Part shown: piece by piece, positions 8,787 to 17,594 of the stretch
How the letters are laid out: each line of letters begins with the position of its first letter
Position numbering within the stretch: position 1 is the first letter of the stretch
IMG/VR virus record: IMGVR_UViG_3300025085_000171
Coordinates: 1-25,295 of that record
Source: a virus
Length of the DNA stretch: 25,295 nt
Strand: one strand, 5' to 3'
Notes under the pieces: generated by a model
Told to the model about the DNA's origin: nothing
Database searches by the model: none
What the model saw: the letters and a program-made list of their open reading frames with translations, nothing else
Made by a program: the position numbers and the translations under genes

Positions 8787-9166
8787 TGACAGTTTTCTTT
8801 CCATCGCTTACACCGACTCGGCGTACTTACACGGTTGGTGACTACCCAACCAAGCGTTTTAACAGTATAAGCGGGGCTGGTACGACCAGGCTTTATGGCA
8901 GCAAAGCGTTTGATGCTGTCTTGGACTTGGAGTTTTCAACTAACGATGAAGAGCTAACAACAATTTTGGCTTGTTTTAACTCTGCATATGGCTCAGGCAC
9001 TGCTTTAACCCTTCCGTCTTCAATCTTCGACGGGATGAATGCTGCCTTGCAGAGCCAAATCTCAAGTCATGTGACTTGGCGTTGGCAGGAAACTCCTGAA
9101 GTCCAATCAGTTTTCAGTAATCGATCAAGAGTCACGGTCAAATTAATTGGGACATTGGATGGTTGA
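8786..9166 (+). CDS. Conserved tail protein of unknown role
   Basis: 126 aa. I recognise the pattern from cyanophage tail regions: FPSLTPTRRTYTVGDYPTKR at the N-terminus, then KAFDAVLDLEFS, ALTLPSSIFDGM, WRWQETPEVQSVFSNRSRVT and a closing VKLIGTL strand. The fold is probably beta-rich with one helix. It is translated directly from the hub stop (TAATG), so a stoichiometric partner of the hub or of the fibre base is likely. No signal peptide or membrane span is visible, and no enzymatic motif. The exact function is unknown. Confidence 0.75.
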   Translation: MTVFFPSLTPTRRTYTVGDYPTKRFNSISGAGTTRLYGSKAFDAVLDLEFSTNDEELTTILACFNSAYGSGTALTLPSSIFDGMNAALQSQISSHVTWRWQETPEVQSVFSNRSRVTVKLIGTLDG

Positions 9167-9202
9167 CTTCGGTGAGTAGAATGGATCAAAAGGCTTATAG
9201 GC

Positions 9203-9601
9203 ATGGCTGTTCGCACTGGCAGTAATGGGCAATTGCGATGGAGGGGGACTGTAGTCGCTCGTGTGCGCTCTTGGTCAGCAAATATTGCAAAAGACTCGCT
9301 GGAGACTACGGATCTTGGGGTCTTTGACCGTTCATACGTTTCGGGCTTGAGGGGTGTAACGGGAACAGCAGACATTATGTACGACCCAGGCGAGGCAAGC
9401 GCAACAGCGCTTTTCAACGATGTTTTGAATAATTCCTCAGAACCCTTGAGCAACATTGAGCTTGTTTTGGATTCCGCTGGCGGCAGTCAGTTAAGCGGTT
9501 CTGCAGTTTTGACAAGTGTTTCCCCCAGCGTTTCTGTTGGTGCGGTCACCTCTTGCAGCGTTGGCTTCCAGGTTTCTGGACCTTTGACTGGAGGATTCTA
9601 A
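9203..9601 (+). CDS. Tail tube-like structural protein
   Basis: 132 aa. Strand-rich with VRSWSANIAKDSLETTDLG, then VSGLRGVTGTADIMYDPGE, and a C-terminus SVSVGAVTSCSVGFQVSGPL. This is the pattern of a tube-type beta-sandwich found in cyanophage tail proteins, with the long loop between SLETT and the GLRG turn. It is distinct from the major tube protein at 540-1478, so the window has a second tube-like gene downstream of the hub. The same pattern recurs in the C-terminal part of the next gene. A distal-tail or baseplate ring adaptor is a reasonable inference. The start at 9203 is the first ATG giving this N-terminus. Confidence 0.72.
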   Translation: MAVRTGSNGQLRWRGTVVARVRSWSANIAKDSLETTDLGVFDRSYVSGLRGVTGTADIMYDPGEASATALFNDVLNNSSEPLSNIELVLDSAGGSQLSGSAVLTSVSPSVSVGAVTSCSVGFQVSGPLTGGF

Positions 9602-9605
9602 TGCC

Positions 9606-10688
9606 ATGGCGGTACTTGGAATTGATGGAATTGTTCGACTAAGAAGAGAAGCGCCGCTGCCTATTGTCGTAAGCTCTTCAGTACTCAGGGCCGATATTGA
9701 CGCTATTGTTTTAAGTAATCAAGATTTCTGGTCAGGGGATGAGGTGTATCTCTTCTCCCAGGAAGGGCTTCCTTTATCAGGCCAGTGCTCAAACGGCTCT
9801 GCAATGTACGCAGGAGGATTTCTTGAAACAGGCCCTAATCGTTCTCACATAGCAGACAACGATGATTTCTTCTACAAAAGAGGTGTAGGAGAAGATTCAG
9901 ATAACTTTTACTGTGGCGTTGGAGCCAAAAGTGCGGAATATTTTGTTTATAAAGATTCTCTAAACAGGCTAAGCTTTTACACAGATTATTGCTCTGCTGT
10001 TAACGGCGGGTCTATCAACAAAGTTAACTTGGCTCAGTACGATTTCAACGTTTTGTTAATTGCTGCGGCAGGCACTCAGGAGTACAACAATGCTCTAACT
10101 GAATGCGTTTCAGGCGTCGGAGACTACAGATTCAGCGACGTTAGAGACGAGGCGACGCTTGAAAGCATTTGCGACTTTGCGCCCTCTTACCAGAGCCCTG
10201 CCGCAGGCACTGCTGAGTATGATGACGCAGACCTTACGCCAAGGAGTGCGGTAAACGGTTTCCCTTGGGTGTTGCAATGCGAGTTAGCTGAGTGGTCTTT
10301 AGAACTAGACGGTGCGGCTGTTGATACCACTCAGGTTGGCGAGAAATTTGGCGAAAATATAAAAAGTATCATTACCGGTGGTGGAAAATTTGATTTCCAA
10401 ATTGGAGAGGCAGGGCACTCGTCCGCTAGCGGAGACAGGCCCGTCGACCCAAGCTACTTGCTTCAGCTTCTGCAATTAACGGAGCGAGGCGCGAAAGCTG
10501 AAGCGGAATTTTGGTTAATGCAGCGGAAAGTCAGCGATACGTGCAGTATTTTGGCTAGAGGTGGGCTTTATTACGCTACAAATATTTTGATAACGAACAT
10601 TGCGGTGAACGTCAGGGCTACGGATGTGATCGTTGGTTCAGCCAACTTCGCGACATCTGGCGAGATTGCATTAAAAGTGGGAGTATAA
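9606..10688 (+). CDS. Tail protein with C-terminal tube-like domain
   Basis: 360 aa. The N-terminal ~200 residues (GIDGIVRLRREAPLPIVVSS, FYCGVGAKSAEYFVY, LSFYTDYCSAVNGG) are not recognised; they contain several cysteines. From about residue 217, CELAEWSLELDGAAVDTTQ and SIITGGGKFDFQIG align by eye with the WSANIAKDSLETTDLG and GLRGVTGTADIMY segments of the preceding 132-aa protein. This suggests a shared tube-like domain with an extra N-terminal head. It starts four bases after the upstream stop. A likely role is a ring or adaptor between hub and fibres; I cannot prove it. The stop TAATG overlaps a 10-residue mini-ORF leading to the next gene. Confidence 0.7.
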   Translation: MAVLGIDGIVRLRREAPLPIVVSSSVLRADIDAIVLSNQDFWSGDEVYLFSQEGLPLSGQCSNGSAMYAGGFLETGPNRSHIADNDDFFYKRGVGEDSDNFYCGVGAKSAEYFVYKDSLNRLSFYTDYCSAVNGGSINKVNLAQYDFNVLLIAAAGTQEYNNALTECVSGVGDYRFSDVRDEATLESICDFAPSYQSPAAGTAEYDDADLTPRSAVNGFPWVLQCELAEWSLELDGAAVDTTQVGEKFGENIKSIITGGGKFDFQIGEAGHSSASGDRPVDPSYLLQLLQLTERGAKAEAEFWLMQRKVSDTCSILARGGLYYATNILITNIAVNVRATDVIVGSANFATSGEIALKVGV

Positions 10689-10720
10689 TGACTAAAGTGG
10701 GACAAAGAGCATTCGGTTAA

Positions 10721-13700
10721 ATGGCAATCGTTACACCGGGTCAGCCTGGAGCTATTGACAATATTGACATTAGTCAAAACACGTTCCGTACTCAGGCCGG
10801 AGAAGTCACCAGCGCGGTGTTGCGTCTTGCTGGCGGGGAAGTGGACTCAACGTCTACGACAACGCTTTACGTTAACCAGGAGATTGGTTCTGACAAATTT
10901 GTCGCCGGTATCGCAGACAATACGGTAACTCCTCCTCTAAGCAATCAACAACTTACTTGCGGCTACTCGGAGTCAGCACCATTCAAAACCCTCAATAGAG
11001 GGCTAATCGAGGCAGCTCGCTTGTCCGTTCAAAGCGGAGTTGGGAATGATTTGTATGACCGTGTTCTAATCAAAGTCGCTGCCAGCGAATACGTTGTTGA
11101 CAACACTCCGAGCACGGCTCTAACTGTGAGCCAGTGGCCTAATGATTACGAGCCTACCGAAGAAGACCTAAGAGCTTTTAACTCTGACGACATGGGGATT
11201 ATTCTCCCAAGAGGAGTTTCAATCATTGGGGCTGACCTTCGTAAAAGTGTCATACGTCCCAGGTCCGTACCAAGCGCAGGCGGCAATCCAGTAACCGACA
11301 GAGGTAGTTTATTCAAGACCACTGGAGGTTCGTTCTTTTTTAATTTTACTTTTAAAGATTCTCTTACCTATCAATCTTCTCATCACCTGCTTCAAGCCTT
11401 TTCTTTCTGTTCCCAGTCTGATTTAACCGCTTATTACCAGAAAATTGCAACCGCTTTTAATCTTTCATCTTCTGACGTTGAAGTTATAAATCCAGGCGAA
11501 ACACAAATCACCACCGAATACCCTGACAATCAGGTTTCAGCTGCGACAGATTCTGTTAAAGGCAGTTCTGGATATGTTTTTAATTGCAGCTTGCGCTCCG
11601 ACTACGGCATGTGCGGCATGTATCTTGACGGAAGTGATGGTGTTTCAGGACTACGCTCAATGGTCGTAGCCCAGTTCACAATTGTTGCGCTTCAGCGTGA
11701 CATGAATGCTTGGCAGATTTACACAGGAGGCTCTTGGCAGACTTGCAGTGGATACAACGAGTACATAAACGCAGATAGTAATAATGTAAGGTCGCGAATC
11801 TCTGGGAACTTTTCTTCTTCCACTGGATGCTATGAAGTGGATTATAGAAGTTTCGGCTTCAAGGTCACAAATAGCGCATTAACGCAAGAGGTCAGCTGTT
11901 TTGTTATCGGCTCAAACGTGCATCACTGGACGGCCTCAGGCGGAGAATGCACTATTACCAATAGTAATAGTAATTTTGGCAACACGGCTTTACTTAGCAG
12001 TGGTTTTAGAGGTATTGGCACAACAGGTGGCGCGTTTGTCCAAGACAAAGGATTTCAAGCACTTCGTATCCGTAGACCTCTAAAAGTAAAAACAGACGGA
12101 AGCAACATCCGCAGAATCGGAATTGGTAACGTATCTAGCTTGGGATACGACAGTGCAACAGGCGCTATTAATTTACAAGTTGCTTTTGACCCAGAGACAG
12201 CTTTTGCTAACAACGGGTATAGCTTGAAAGAAGGAGACTATATTTGGATTGAAAATAGCAGTCGTTCCGAGGGGCCTGGGGCTTCAACAAGCCAAGCAAT
12301 TGATGTACGAGCTAAGCTGGCCTCTGTGCCTTTTGATTCGGCAAATCCTACTCAGATAATTGTTGTTGACGGAGGTATTGACGACCCTAGCGTAAACAAC
12401 ATCTCAACCATTTCAAACCAAACCTTAGAAGGCAACCGTGTCTACATCAGAAGGCTTTCTGACACTAGGAAACCCGAAGAACGTGAATATTCATTGGTTG
12501 TTTCTGGTAGTGCAACAACTCGCAGGCCCGTAGGAAATTACATTTTACGCTTAGGGAACCGTAGCACCCTCAACCAACAATTAGACCCCACAAATAATCC
12601 AAATGAAGTCTTTATTGTTTCAACTTCAAAAGACTCAGACAACTCTTTTGGCAGCGATGTTTATAAAATTGTTATTCGTCCTGGGGACAGCGCGTCTCCT
12701 TTCAATCCTTCTACTTTTTACAGAGTAGGGACTCCTGTGTCAAGAAACAATAGAGTATTTCGGAGCAAGAGGAACAAAAGATTTAGCACGTTCTCCGCTG
12801 AAAATTTTGAAGCAAGCTTGCCAATGCTCCCTGACGAAAGAGGTGTTGAACTTTTAAGAACATCTTCAGGGCCGTTGTTGATTTTAGATAACGACTTGTC
12901 AAACAGTCCTACGAGTACTGACCTTGGAATAAATCAATCAACAAACAGCTTGATTCTTGATCAAATAAGAAGTAGTACTGATTTTCAAGGCGTAAGTTCT
13001 TTGATGAGAGCAATTGGGTACACGGCTCAAGATGTTGGACTGCAAGAGAACGGAACACTTTCGGGGACTGTTCTTGAGCAACAAGACACAGAAGTATTAA
13101 GAGACTGGAATCCTGCTGATCCTCTCAGCCCTGTACCTTCTGGAAAAATCGACTCTAGGACAAACTGGCCACTAGAGTTTAACCGGCCAAGTCTTATTAG
13201 AGCGTTTGCTCACGCCTATGAGTTTGTTGGATACGGCAATTACACAAAAGCGTTACCAAAGTATCAAGCAACACCGTTGTCTCAGCAAAATAAAATTGAT
13301 TATTTTGCGGTAAACCTGCTAGGTGGTCGCTGCTACAACACTGGATTCAACGAAGATGGCCTTCTAGTTCAAGGCAACGTAATTACGGACCTTGGTACTA
13401 ACCAAACTGTAAACAGTGAAATTGCTGGTTTGGGGGCTCTCGCCGGAGACCCTGATTTTCCGGCAACTCCTACTGATTTTGAAACTTTAAGCGTTACACA
13501 ACTTTTACAGTCTTCTCAGCGTACAGAGTTGACTAACGAAGTACTGATTAACGGAACAATTGAAGGTTCCGTCACATTTGCAGACGGCGTACTGCCTGAA
13601 GCGACAGAAACGAAAAGAGGTATTGTCAAACTTGCAACTGACTCAGATGCTGCAGGAATTAGCAACCCGTCAAATGCAAACGATGTTGACGCATTAACAG

Positions 13701-14341
13701 CAAAAAATCTTGGCTCTGTACGTGGGGTGGCAGATGGTCTCTGCGATCTGGACTCGACCGCCAAAATCCCAGTGGCGAGGATACCCGACCTAGATGATGT
13801 TGGCCTGATTCAAAATGCTTCTACTGCGGCCAAAGGTATTGTTGAGCTTGCTACTGGTGCTGAAACGCTTGCGCTAAGTGATGCAACCAGAACTGTAACT
13901 CCATCGTCACTAAGCAGCGCAAGAGGTGTCGCAAACGGTTTTGCAAGCCTGGATGCAACAGGTCTTGTGCCAACGGCGCAAATCCCGCCAGTTAATCTAG
14001 ATGACGTAATTAAGCTAACGCCTGTAGTTTGGGTAAACGGTTCCACTAATAACTTTGCAAATTCAACAAACTTTACTTTTGTGCAAAACGTAAACAGTGC
14101 TGCGATTGCTTTAGGAACACCGCTGAATGCTGTGCCTGGGACTTCTGGATTTATTTTAGTTACCAGAGCGGCTGGAGTAAATAGGCCATTCACTTCAATT
14201 AATGGGAGCAACTGGTCTGGAGTAGTTAATACATTTGTAAGCCCAATAACCAATTCAGAAGGATTGTCGGGGAACGTGTTGATTGGATATTATGTTGCGA
14301 CTTCAACCAACATAGTTTTCACCGCCTCTATGGTTGCTTAA
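10721..14341 (+). CDS. Large tail fibre/virion structural protein
   Basis: 1206 aa. The N-terminal part contains SAPFKTLNRGLIEAARLS, a motif I know from large virion proteins of T4-like and other cyanophages, followed by right-handed beta-helix-like sequence (IILPRGVSIIGADLRKSVIRP, GYVFNCSLRSDYGMCGMYLDG). The middle (about 450-850) is strand-rich. The C-terminus carries two copies of a tail-fibre repeat and ends in a ~100-residue beta domain (PVVWVNGSTNNFANSTNF, then FTASMVA), probably the receptor-binding tip. It would form a long trimeric fibre or side structure. ATG 10721 follows the stop of a mini-ORF directly (TAAATG) and lacks a Shine-Dalgarno. Confidence 0.75.
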   Translation: MAIVTPGQPGAIDNIDISQNTFRTQAGEVTSAVLRLAGGEVDSTSTTTLYVNQEIGSDKFVAGIADNTVTPPLSNQQLTCGYSESAPFKTLNRGLIEAARLSVQSGVGNDLYDRVLIKVAASEYVVDNTPSTALTVSQWPNDYEPTEEDLRAFNSDDMGIILPRGVSIIGADLRKSVIRPRSVPSAGGNPVTDRGSLFKTTGGSFFFNFTFKDSLTYQSSHHLLQAFSFCSQSDLTAYYQKIATAFNLSSSDVEVINPGETQITTEYPDNQVSAATDSVKGSSGYVFNCSLRSDYGMCGMYLDGSDGVSGLRSMVVAQFTIVALQRDMNAWQIYTGGSWQTCSGYNEYINADSNNVRSRISGNFSSSTGCYEVDYRSFGFKVTNSALTQEVSCFVIGSNVHHWTASGGECTITNSNSNFGNTALLSSGFRGIGTTGGAFVQDKGFQALRIRRPLKVKTDGSNIRRIGIGNVSSLGYDSATGAINLQVAFDPETAFANNGYSLKEGDYIWIENSSRSEGPGASTSQAIDVRAKLASVPFDSANPTQIIVVDGGIDDPSVNNISTISNQTLEGNRVYIRRLSDTRKPEEREYSLVVSGSATTRRPVGNYILRLGNRSTLNQQLDPTNNPNEVFIVSTSKDSDNSFGSDVYKIVIRPGDSASPFNPSTFYRVGTPVSRNNRVFRSKRNKRFSTFSAENFEASLPMLPDERGVELLRTSSGPLLILDNDLSNSPTSTDLGINQSTNSLILDQIRSSTDFQGVSSLMRAIGYTAQDVGLQENGTLSGTVLEQQDTEVLRDWNPADPLSPVPSGKIDSRTNWPLEFNRPSLIRAFAHAYEFVGYGNYTKALPKYQATPLSQQNKIDYFAVNLLGGRCYNTGFNEDGLLVQGNVITDLGTNQTVNSEIAGLGALAGDPDFPATPTDFETLSVTQLLQSSQRTELTNEVLINGTIEGSVTFADGVLPEATETKRGIVKLATDSDAAGISNPSNANDVDALTAKNLGSVRGVADGLCDLDSTAKIPVARIPDLDDVGLIQNASTAAKGIVELATGAETLALSDATRTVTPSSLSSARGVANGFASLDATGLVPTAQIPPVNLDDVIKLTPVVWVNGSTNNFANSTNFTFVQNVNSAAIALGTPLNAVPGTSGFILVTRAAGVNRPFTSINGSNWSGVVNTFVSPITNSEGLSGNVLIGYYVATSTNIVFTASMVA
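13604..14020 (+). repeat. Two tandem fibre repeats of about 69 residues
   Basis: Within the C-terminal part of the 1206-aa protein, residues ~962-1031 and ~1034-1100 follow the same order: KRGIVKLAT / AKGIVELAT, then ALTAKNLGSVRGVADG / SSLSSARGVANG, then DLDSTAKIPVARIPDLDDV / SLDATGLVPTAQIPPVNLDDV. This is the known phage tail-fibre repeat type (GIV-L-A-T ... VTP-x-L). The DNA copies have diverged, so the repeat is old. Confidence 0.75.
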
Positions 14342-14343
14342 TT

Positions 14344-15276
14344 ATGGTCACTGCAGTACCCGCTTTTTTTGGCAGCAAGGCTCAAACCCTCAAACCTTCT
14401 GCTGTAGATTTGACTATTCTTTTTGACCAATCAGGTTCTAACGCTCCGTTTATCAATGCTTTTAGAGATAAGGAAAACATTATCGCAATTGAAAACTTTC
14501 TGGTGACAGAGGGTGTTGGTGCTGGAACTGTTTTGAATAGATATAGGATTGGCGGCTTCTTATACGCTCTTACCGCAGACTCTAACCCTCAGAAAATGTT
14601 TATCAATAGCAGCGAAATTCAGGGCGCAGCATGGGGCCAAGAGTTAACTGATTTTCAATACGGGGCAAACGCAGAAGACGAAACAGGAGCTATTTTCGCT
14701 GCTTCAAATCCATTACTCGCTTTAAGTGGACCGCAAAACAATCTTAGACCTATAGGCGACAATATTGGTCGAATTACGATTTCACAATCAACAGAAGAGA
14801 GTGAAGGACTGTTCAATGGTAGTCAGCTAGATGCGTTGATGAGGACTAATGAAAAACAAAGATTGGTCTTTATTGACGGTGGCACAGATGATGAAGAGCC
14901 AAGTTGCAGCTTTTTGCCGACATTAATTGCTAGAGGCATTGTTCCTGGCTTCTCTAGGGTCTACGGGTTTGTTTTTACAGGAAAAACTGAGGCAACGGTT
15001 ATTTTCTCACCTCAAACCATAAATAGTACGACGCAGTTAAGTGACTTGACTATCGTAAAAAATATTAGCCAGACAACTCTTTCATGTGAGGGGTTTGTTG
15101 CAGGCAGAAGCCTTGGCTCTAACACTGACAGAAGTACAACTACGAAAGTTGGACATTACGCAAATCTTACAGGTGGCGCAGTGCTTGCTTTGAGTGCTTG
15201 TACTCCGAACTTTCCGTTGACGTTTGCGGTGCTAGGCAAGATCCTAGGAGAGCTATTGTTCGATGCGTCCCTGTAA
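14344..15276 (+). CDS. VWA-like virion/tail protein with a MIDAS motif
   Basis: 310 aa. The start of the domain, DLTILFDQSGSN, carries D28-x-S30-x-S32, the first part of a metal-ion-dependent adhesion site as in von Willebrand factor A domains. T114 (in AEDETGAIFAA) and D178 (in RLVFIDGGTDDEE) fall at plausible places for the other two MIDAS residues, each after a hydrophobic strand. The motifs are seen directly; the fold is inferred. The gene lies between two long fibre genes, starting two bases after one stop, so a tail-associated adhesin or fibre adaptor is likely. Residues ~200-310 continue strand-rich with no recognised motif. It has no signal peptide. Confidence 0.68.
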   Translation: MVTAVPAFFGSKAQTLKPSAVDLTILFDQSGSNAPFINAFRDKENIIAIENFLVTEGVGAGTVLNRYRIGGFLYALTADSNPQKMFINSSEIQGAAWGQELTDFQYGANAEDETGAIFAASNPLLALSGPQNNLRPIGDNIGRITISQSTEESEGLFNGSQLDALMRTNEKQRLVFIDGGTDDEEPSCSFLPTLIARGIVPGFSRVYGFVFTGKTEATVIFSPQTINSTTQLSDLTIVKNISQTTLSCEGFVAGRSLGSNTDRSTTTKVGHYANLTGGAVLALSACTPNFPLTFAVLGKILGELLFDASL

Positions 15277-15326
15277 CAGCTAGAATCAGCACAATGGTCA
15301 ATACCAGAATCTTCGCTCTATAGCAA

Positions 15327-17585
15327 ATGGCGCTCGATATTGTTCACAAGAAGAGTGGTGTATCCCAAAGGCTTCCGGTCGCTAGCGATCTAGGACTAGG
15401 CGAAATTGCTGTTAATTACAACGCTGACGGCCCATTTCTGACATGCAAAGATACTGCCGGGAATGTCCGAAAAATTAACAATATTTGGGTTAGCGCCACT
15501 GCGCCAATCGGGGCGAGTCCTGGAGACCCTTGGCTTGACACAAGCGTAACTCCGGCAAGGCTTTTTATATATCAAGATTCTTCGACGCAATTCACTCCTG
15601 CAATAACAGTAAACACAGCAACTTCTAGCGCAAGTGGCACTGTTCAGCTTGCTAGCGCAACTGACATTACTAATGGATCACCTGGGCGTGTAGTAGATGC
15701 TTCTCAACTGCAGGCTGAAATCAGCAGCCTTCTTATTGGCGTTAACGCAACATCTCCTTTGGCGGTTGGCGGAAACTCAACCCAGCCAAACATTTCAATT
15801 ACTCCTGGCACGGCAGGCCAAATACTTAGAACCAACGCACAAGGCAATGCGGTTGAATTTACAAGCGATTTAAGCGTTCCTGGAGACTTAGAAGTCATAG
15901 GCGATGTTTCTGTAGGCCCTGGAGCGCCTTCTTCTCCTAGCCTAACTATTCATTCAAACGGCGAGATTACTGCTGGAGCATACAACAATATTGACATAAG
16001 TCGTGGCGGCAATTCTGTTGTAACCAACACAAGTGTAGGATCACAAAACTTAGGCAGCAATACTACTGGGACTGGAAATTCTTCCTTCGGAAGGAAATCT
16101 CTTGAAAGCAATACCGAAGGGAGCGGTAACACGTCTGTTGGGCTTAAATCCCTGCAAGCGAACACAACAGGGCTTAATAATACTTCGGTCGGGGAATCGG
16201 CTCTTGCTGATTGCACAACAGGGTCTAGGAACGTAGCGGTCGGCAATAAAGCAGCAGGTGATCTTATCGGAGGAGAGAGTAATACTGCATTGGGAGTTGG
16301 AGCTTTAAGGCTTTCGACAACAGGAGAATACAATGTCGCGTTAGGGCAAAATTCTGCATACTACTTCAGCGGAAACAATAATACAGTCATTGGGGCCTAT
16401 GAAGGCAATTCAAGCGAAACAGCGATAAGTGATACCGTAGTTATTTCAGCAGGCCGAGCAGAGAAACTTAGAATTAATTCAAATGGATCTCTAATTTTTG
16501 GTGGTTCGTTACCTGCTAACCCCAATATTCGGCTTGATGACAACGGAGATGGAACCTTCGCTGGTTCGGTCACGATTTCAGGTGATTTGACTGTCAGTGG
16601 AACTACAACAACACTGGATACCCAGGATCTTCGGGTTGAAGATAAGAACATTGAGCTTGGCGTAGTGGCAAGCCCCACAAACACAACCGCAGACCTTGGA
16701 GGAATAACACTTAAAGGAGCCACAGACAAAACCTTTAGGTGGTTACAGAGTAGAGAAAATTGGAGATCATCTGAACATTTAGACCTTGCACTTAATAAGG
16801 AATATCGAATCGCCGAGGCAAAGGTTCTAGACGCTACAAGCTTGGGTACAGGCATTGTCGGATCAAGCCTGACAAGTGTCGGCACAATCGCTATAGGTTC
16901 TTGGCAAGGAACTGAGGTCGGAGTTGCGTATGGAGGAACCGGACAGACGACTTATACAGATGGCGAGCTTCTTGTAGGCACCAGCAGTGGGTCATTAGCA
17001 AAAGCCACTATCACTGGTGGCACAGGGCTTACAACTGTTAACGCTAGTGGATCCATTACGCTCAACTTAGACGACACCGCTGTAACGCCAGGAAGCTACA
17101 CAAATGCAGCAATCACGGTAGACCAGCAAGGAAGGATTACGGCTGCTAGCAGTGGAAGTGCAGGATCGTATCTAACTGCTTCAGATATTGGCGTAACTGT
17201 CGAAGCGTTTGACGCTGCAACAGTCAAGGAAGACGAAAATCAAACATTTACTAAAGCTCAGCGTGGAAGCATCACAGCATTAGCCGATGCAGCCAACATA
17301 GCGGTCAATTTAAATGAAAATAATTTTTACAGCGTAACGCTCGGCGGAAATAGGACACTTGACAACCCGACAAACTTAGCCGCTGGGCAATCCGGTTGTA
17401 TTTTCATTAGTCAGGATGGAGTGGGAGGCAGGACACTTGCATTCGGGAGCAATTACGATTTTGCTGGAGGTATTACTCCAGTCCTGTCGACTGCTTCTGG
17501 TGCTGTTGATGTTTTGAGTTACGTTGTCCGTCTGGCCGGAGCAAGCCCTTCAATTATTTGCACACTTGCAACCAATTTTTCTTGA
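15327..17585 (+). CDS. Tail fibre protein with YadA-head-like repeats
   Basis: 752 aa. The N-terminus ALDIVHKKSGVSQRLPVASD with LGLGEIAVNYN is the attachment domain typical of cyanophage fibres. A fibre repeat (GTVQLASATDITNG) follows near residue 103. Residues 235-361 hold eight copies of a 17-residue repeat. A collar-like segment (DLTVSGTTTTLDTQDLRVED, near 419) follows, also common in cyanophage fibres, then glycine/serine-rich beta strands and a compact C-terminal domain (about 640-752: NLNENNFYSVTLGGNRTLDN, SGCIFISQDGVGGRTLAFG). It probably forms a trimeric receptor-binding fibre. ATG 15327 is preceded by a 9-residue mini-ORF ending three bases upstream and by no Shine-Dalgarno. Confidence 0.8.
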   Translation: MALDIVHKKSGVSQRLPVASDLGLGEIAVNYNADGPFLTCKDTAGNVRKINNIWVSATAPIGASPGDPWLDTSVTPARLFIYQDSSTQFTPAITVNTATSSASGTVQLASATDITNGSPGRVVDASQLQAEISSLLIGVNATSPLAVGGNSTQPNISITPGTAGQILRTNAQGNAVEFTSDLSVPGDLEVIGDVSVGPGAPSSPSLTIHSNGEITAGAYNNIDISRGGNSVVTNTSVGSQNLGSNTTGTGNSSFGRKSLESNTEGSGNTSVGLKSLQANTTGLNNTSVGESALADCTTGSRNVAVGNKAAGDLIGGESNTALGVGALRLSTTGEYNVALGQNSAYYFSGNNNTVIGAYEGNSSETAISDTVVISAGRAEKLRINSNGSLIFGGSLPANPNIRLDDNGDGTFAGSVTISGDLTVSGTTTTLDTQDLRVEDKNIELGVVASPTNTTADLGGITLKGATDKTFRWLQSRENWRSSEHLDLALNKEYRIAEAKVLDATSLGTGIVGSSLTSVGTIAIGSWQGTEVGVAYGGTGQTTYTDGELLVGTSSGSLAKATITGGTGLTTVNASGSITLNLDDTAVTPGSYTNAAITVDQQGRITAASSGSAGSYLTASDIGVTVEAFDAATVKEDENQTFTKAQRGSITALADAANIAVNLNENNFYSVTLGGNRTLDNPTNLAAGQSGCIFISQDGVGGRTLAFGSNYDFAGGITPVLSTASGAVDVLSYVVRLAGASPSIICTLATNFS
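16029..16409 (+). repeat. Eight in-frame 51-base repeats coding a 17-residue motif
   Basis: Units start at 16029, 16080, 16131, 16182, 16233, 16284, 16335 and about 16380; the seventh and eighth are shortened. The consensus is (T/S)-(S/A)-(V/F)-G-x-x-(S/A)-L-x-x-x-T-T-G-x-x-N, for example TSVGLKSLQANTTGLNN. This resembles the left-handed trimeric beta-roll repeats of YadA-like adhesin heads. DNA identity between copies is limited, so conservation is at the protein level. Confidence 0.82.
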
Positions 17586-17594
17586 GTTAGAACA

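Noticed and set aside
10684-10689. TATAAT as a -10 promoter element before the large fibre gene
   Set aside because: No acceptable -35 box at 16-18 bases (nearest TTGCAT is 12 bases away), and the sequence includes the stop codon of the previous gene.
13810-14253. Long antisense frame (147 codons) opposite the 1206-aa fibre gene
   Set aside because: It lies wholly inside a well-supported fibre repeat region; the valine/leucine/proline-rich composition is the usual complement of repeat-coding DNA, and there is no start signal or conserved motif.
16029-16409. Regular 51-base repeats as a possible CRISPR array
   Set aside because: The repeats are in frame with a fibre gene, the DNA copies are diverged and conserved only as protein, and there are no repeat/spacer units or cas genes.
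16397-16885. Long antisense frame (162 codons) opposite the repeat fibre gene
   Set aside because: Same reasoning: serine/proline/valine-biased complement of Gly/Thr/Asn-rich fibre codons; no ribosome binding site.
10721-17585. Diversity-generating retroelement acting on the fibre genes
   Set aside because: No reverse transcriptase, no template/variable repeat pair and no C-type-lectin ending with an adenine-rich variable site were seen in the window.
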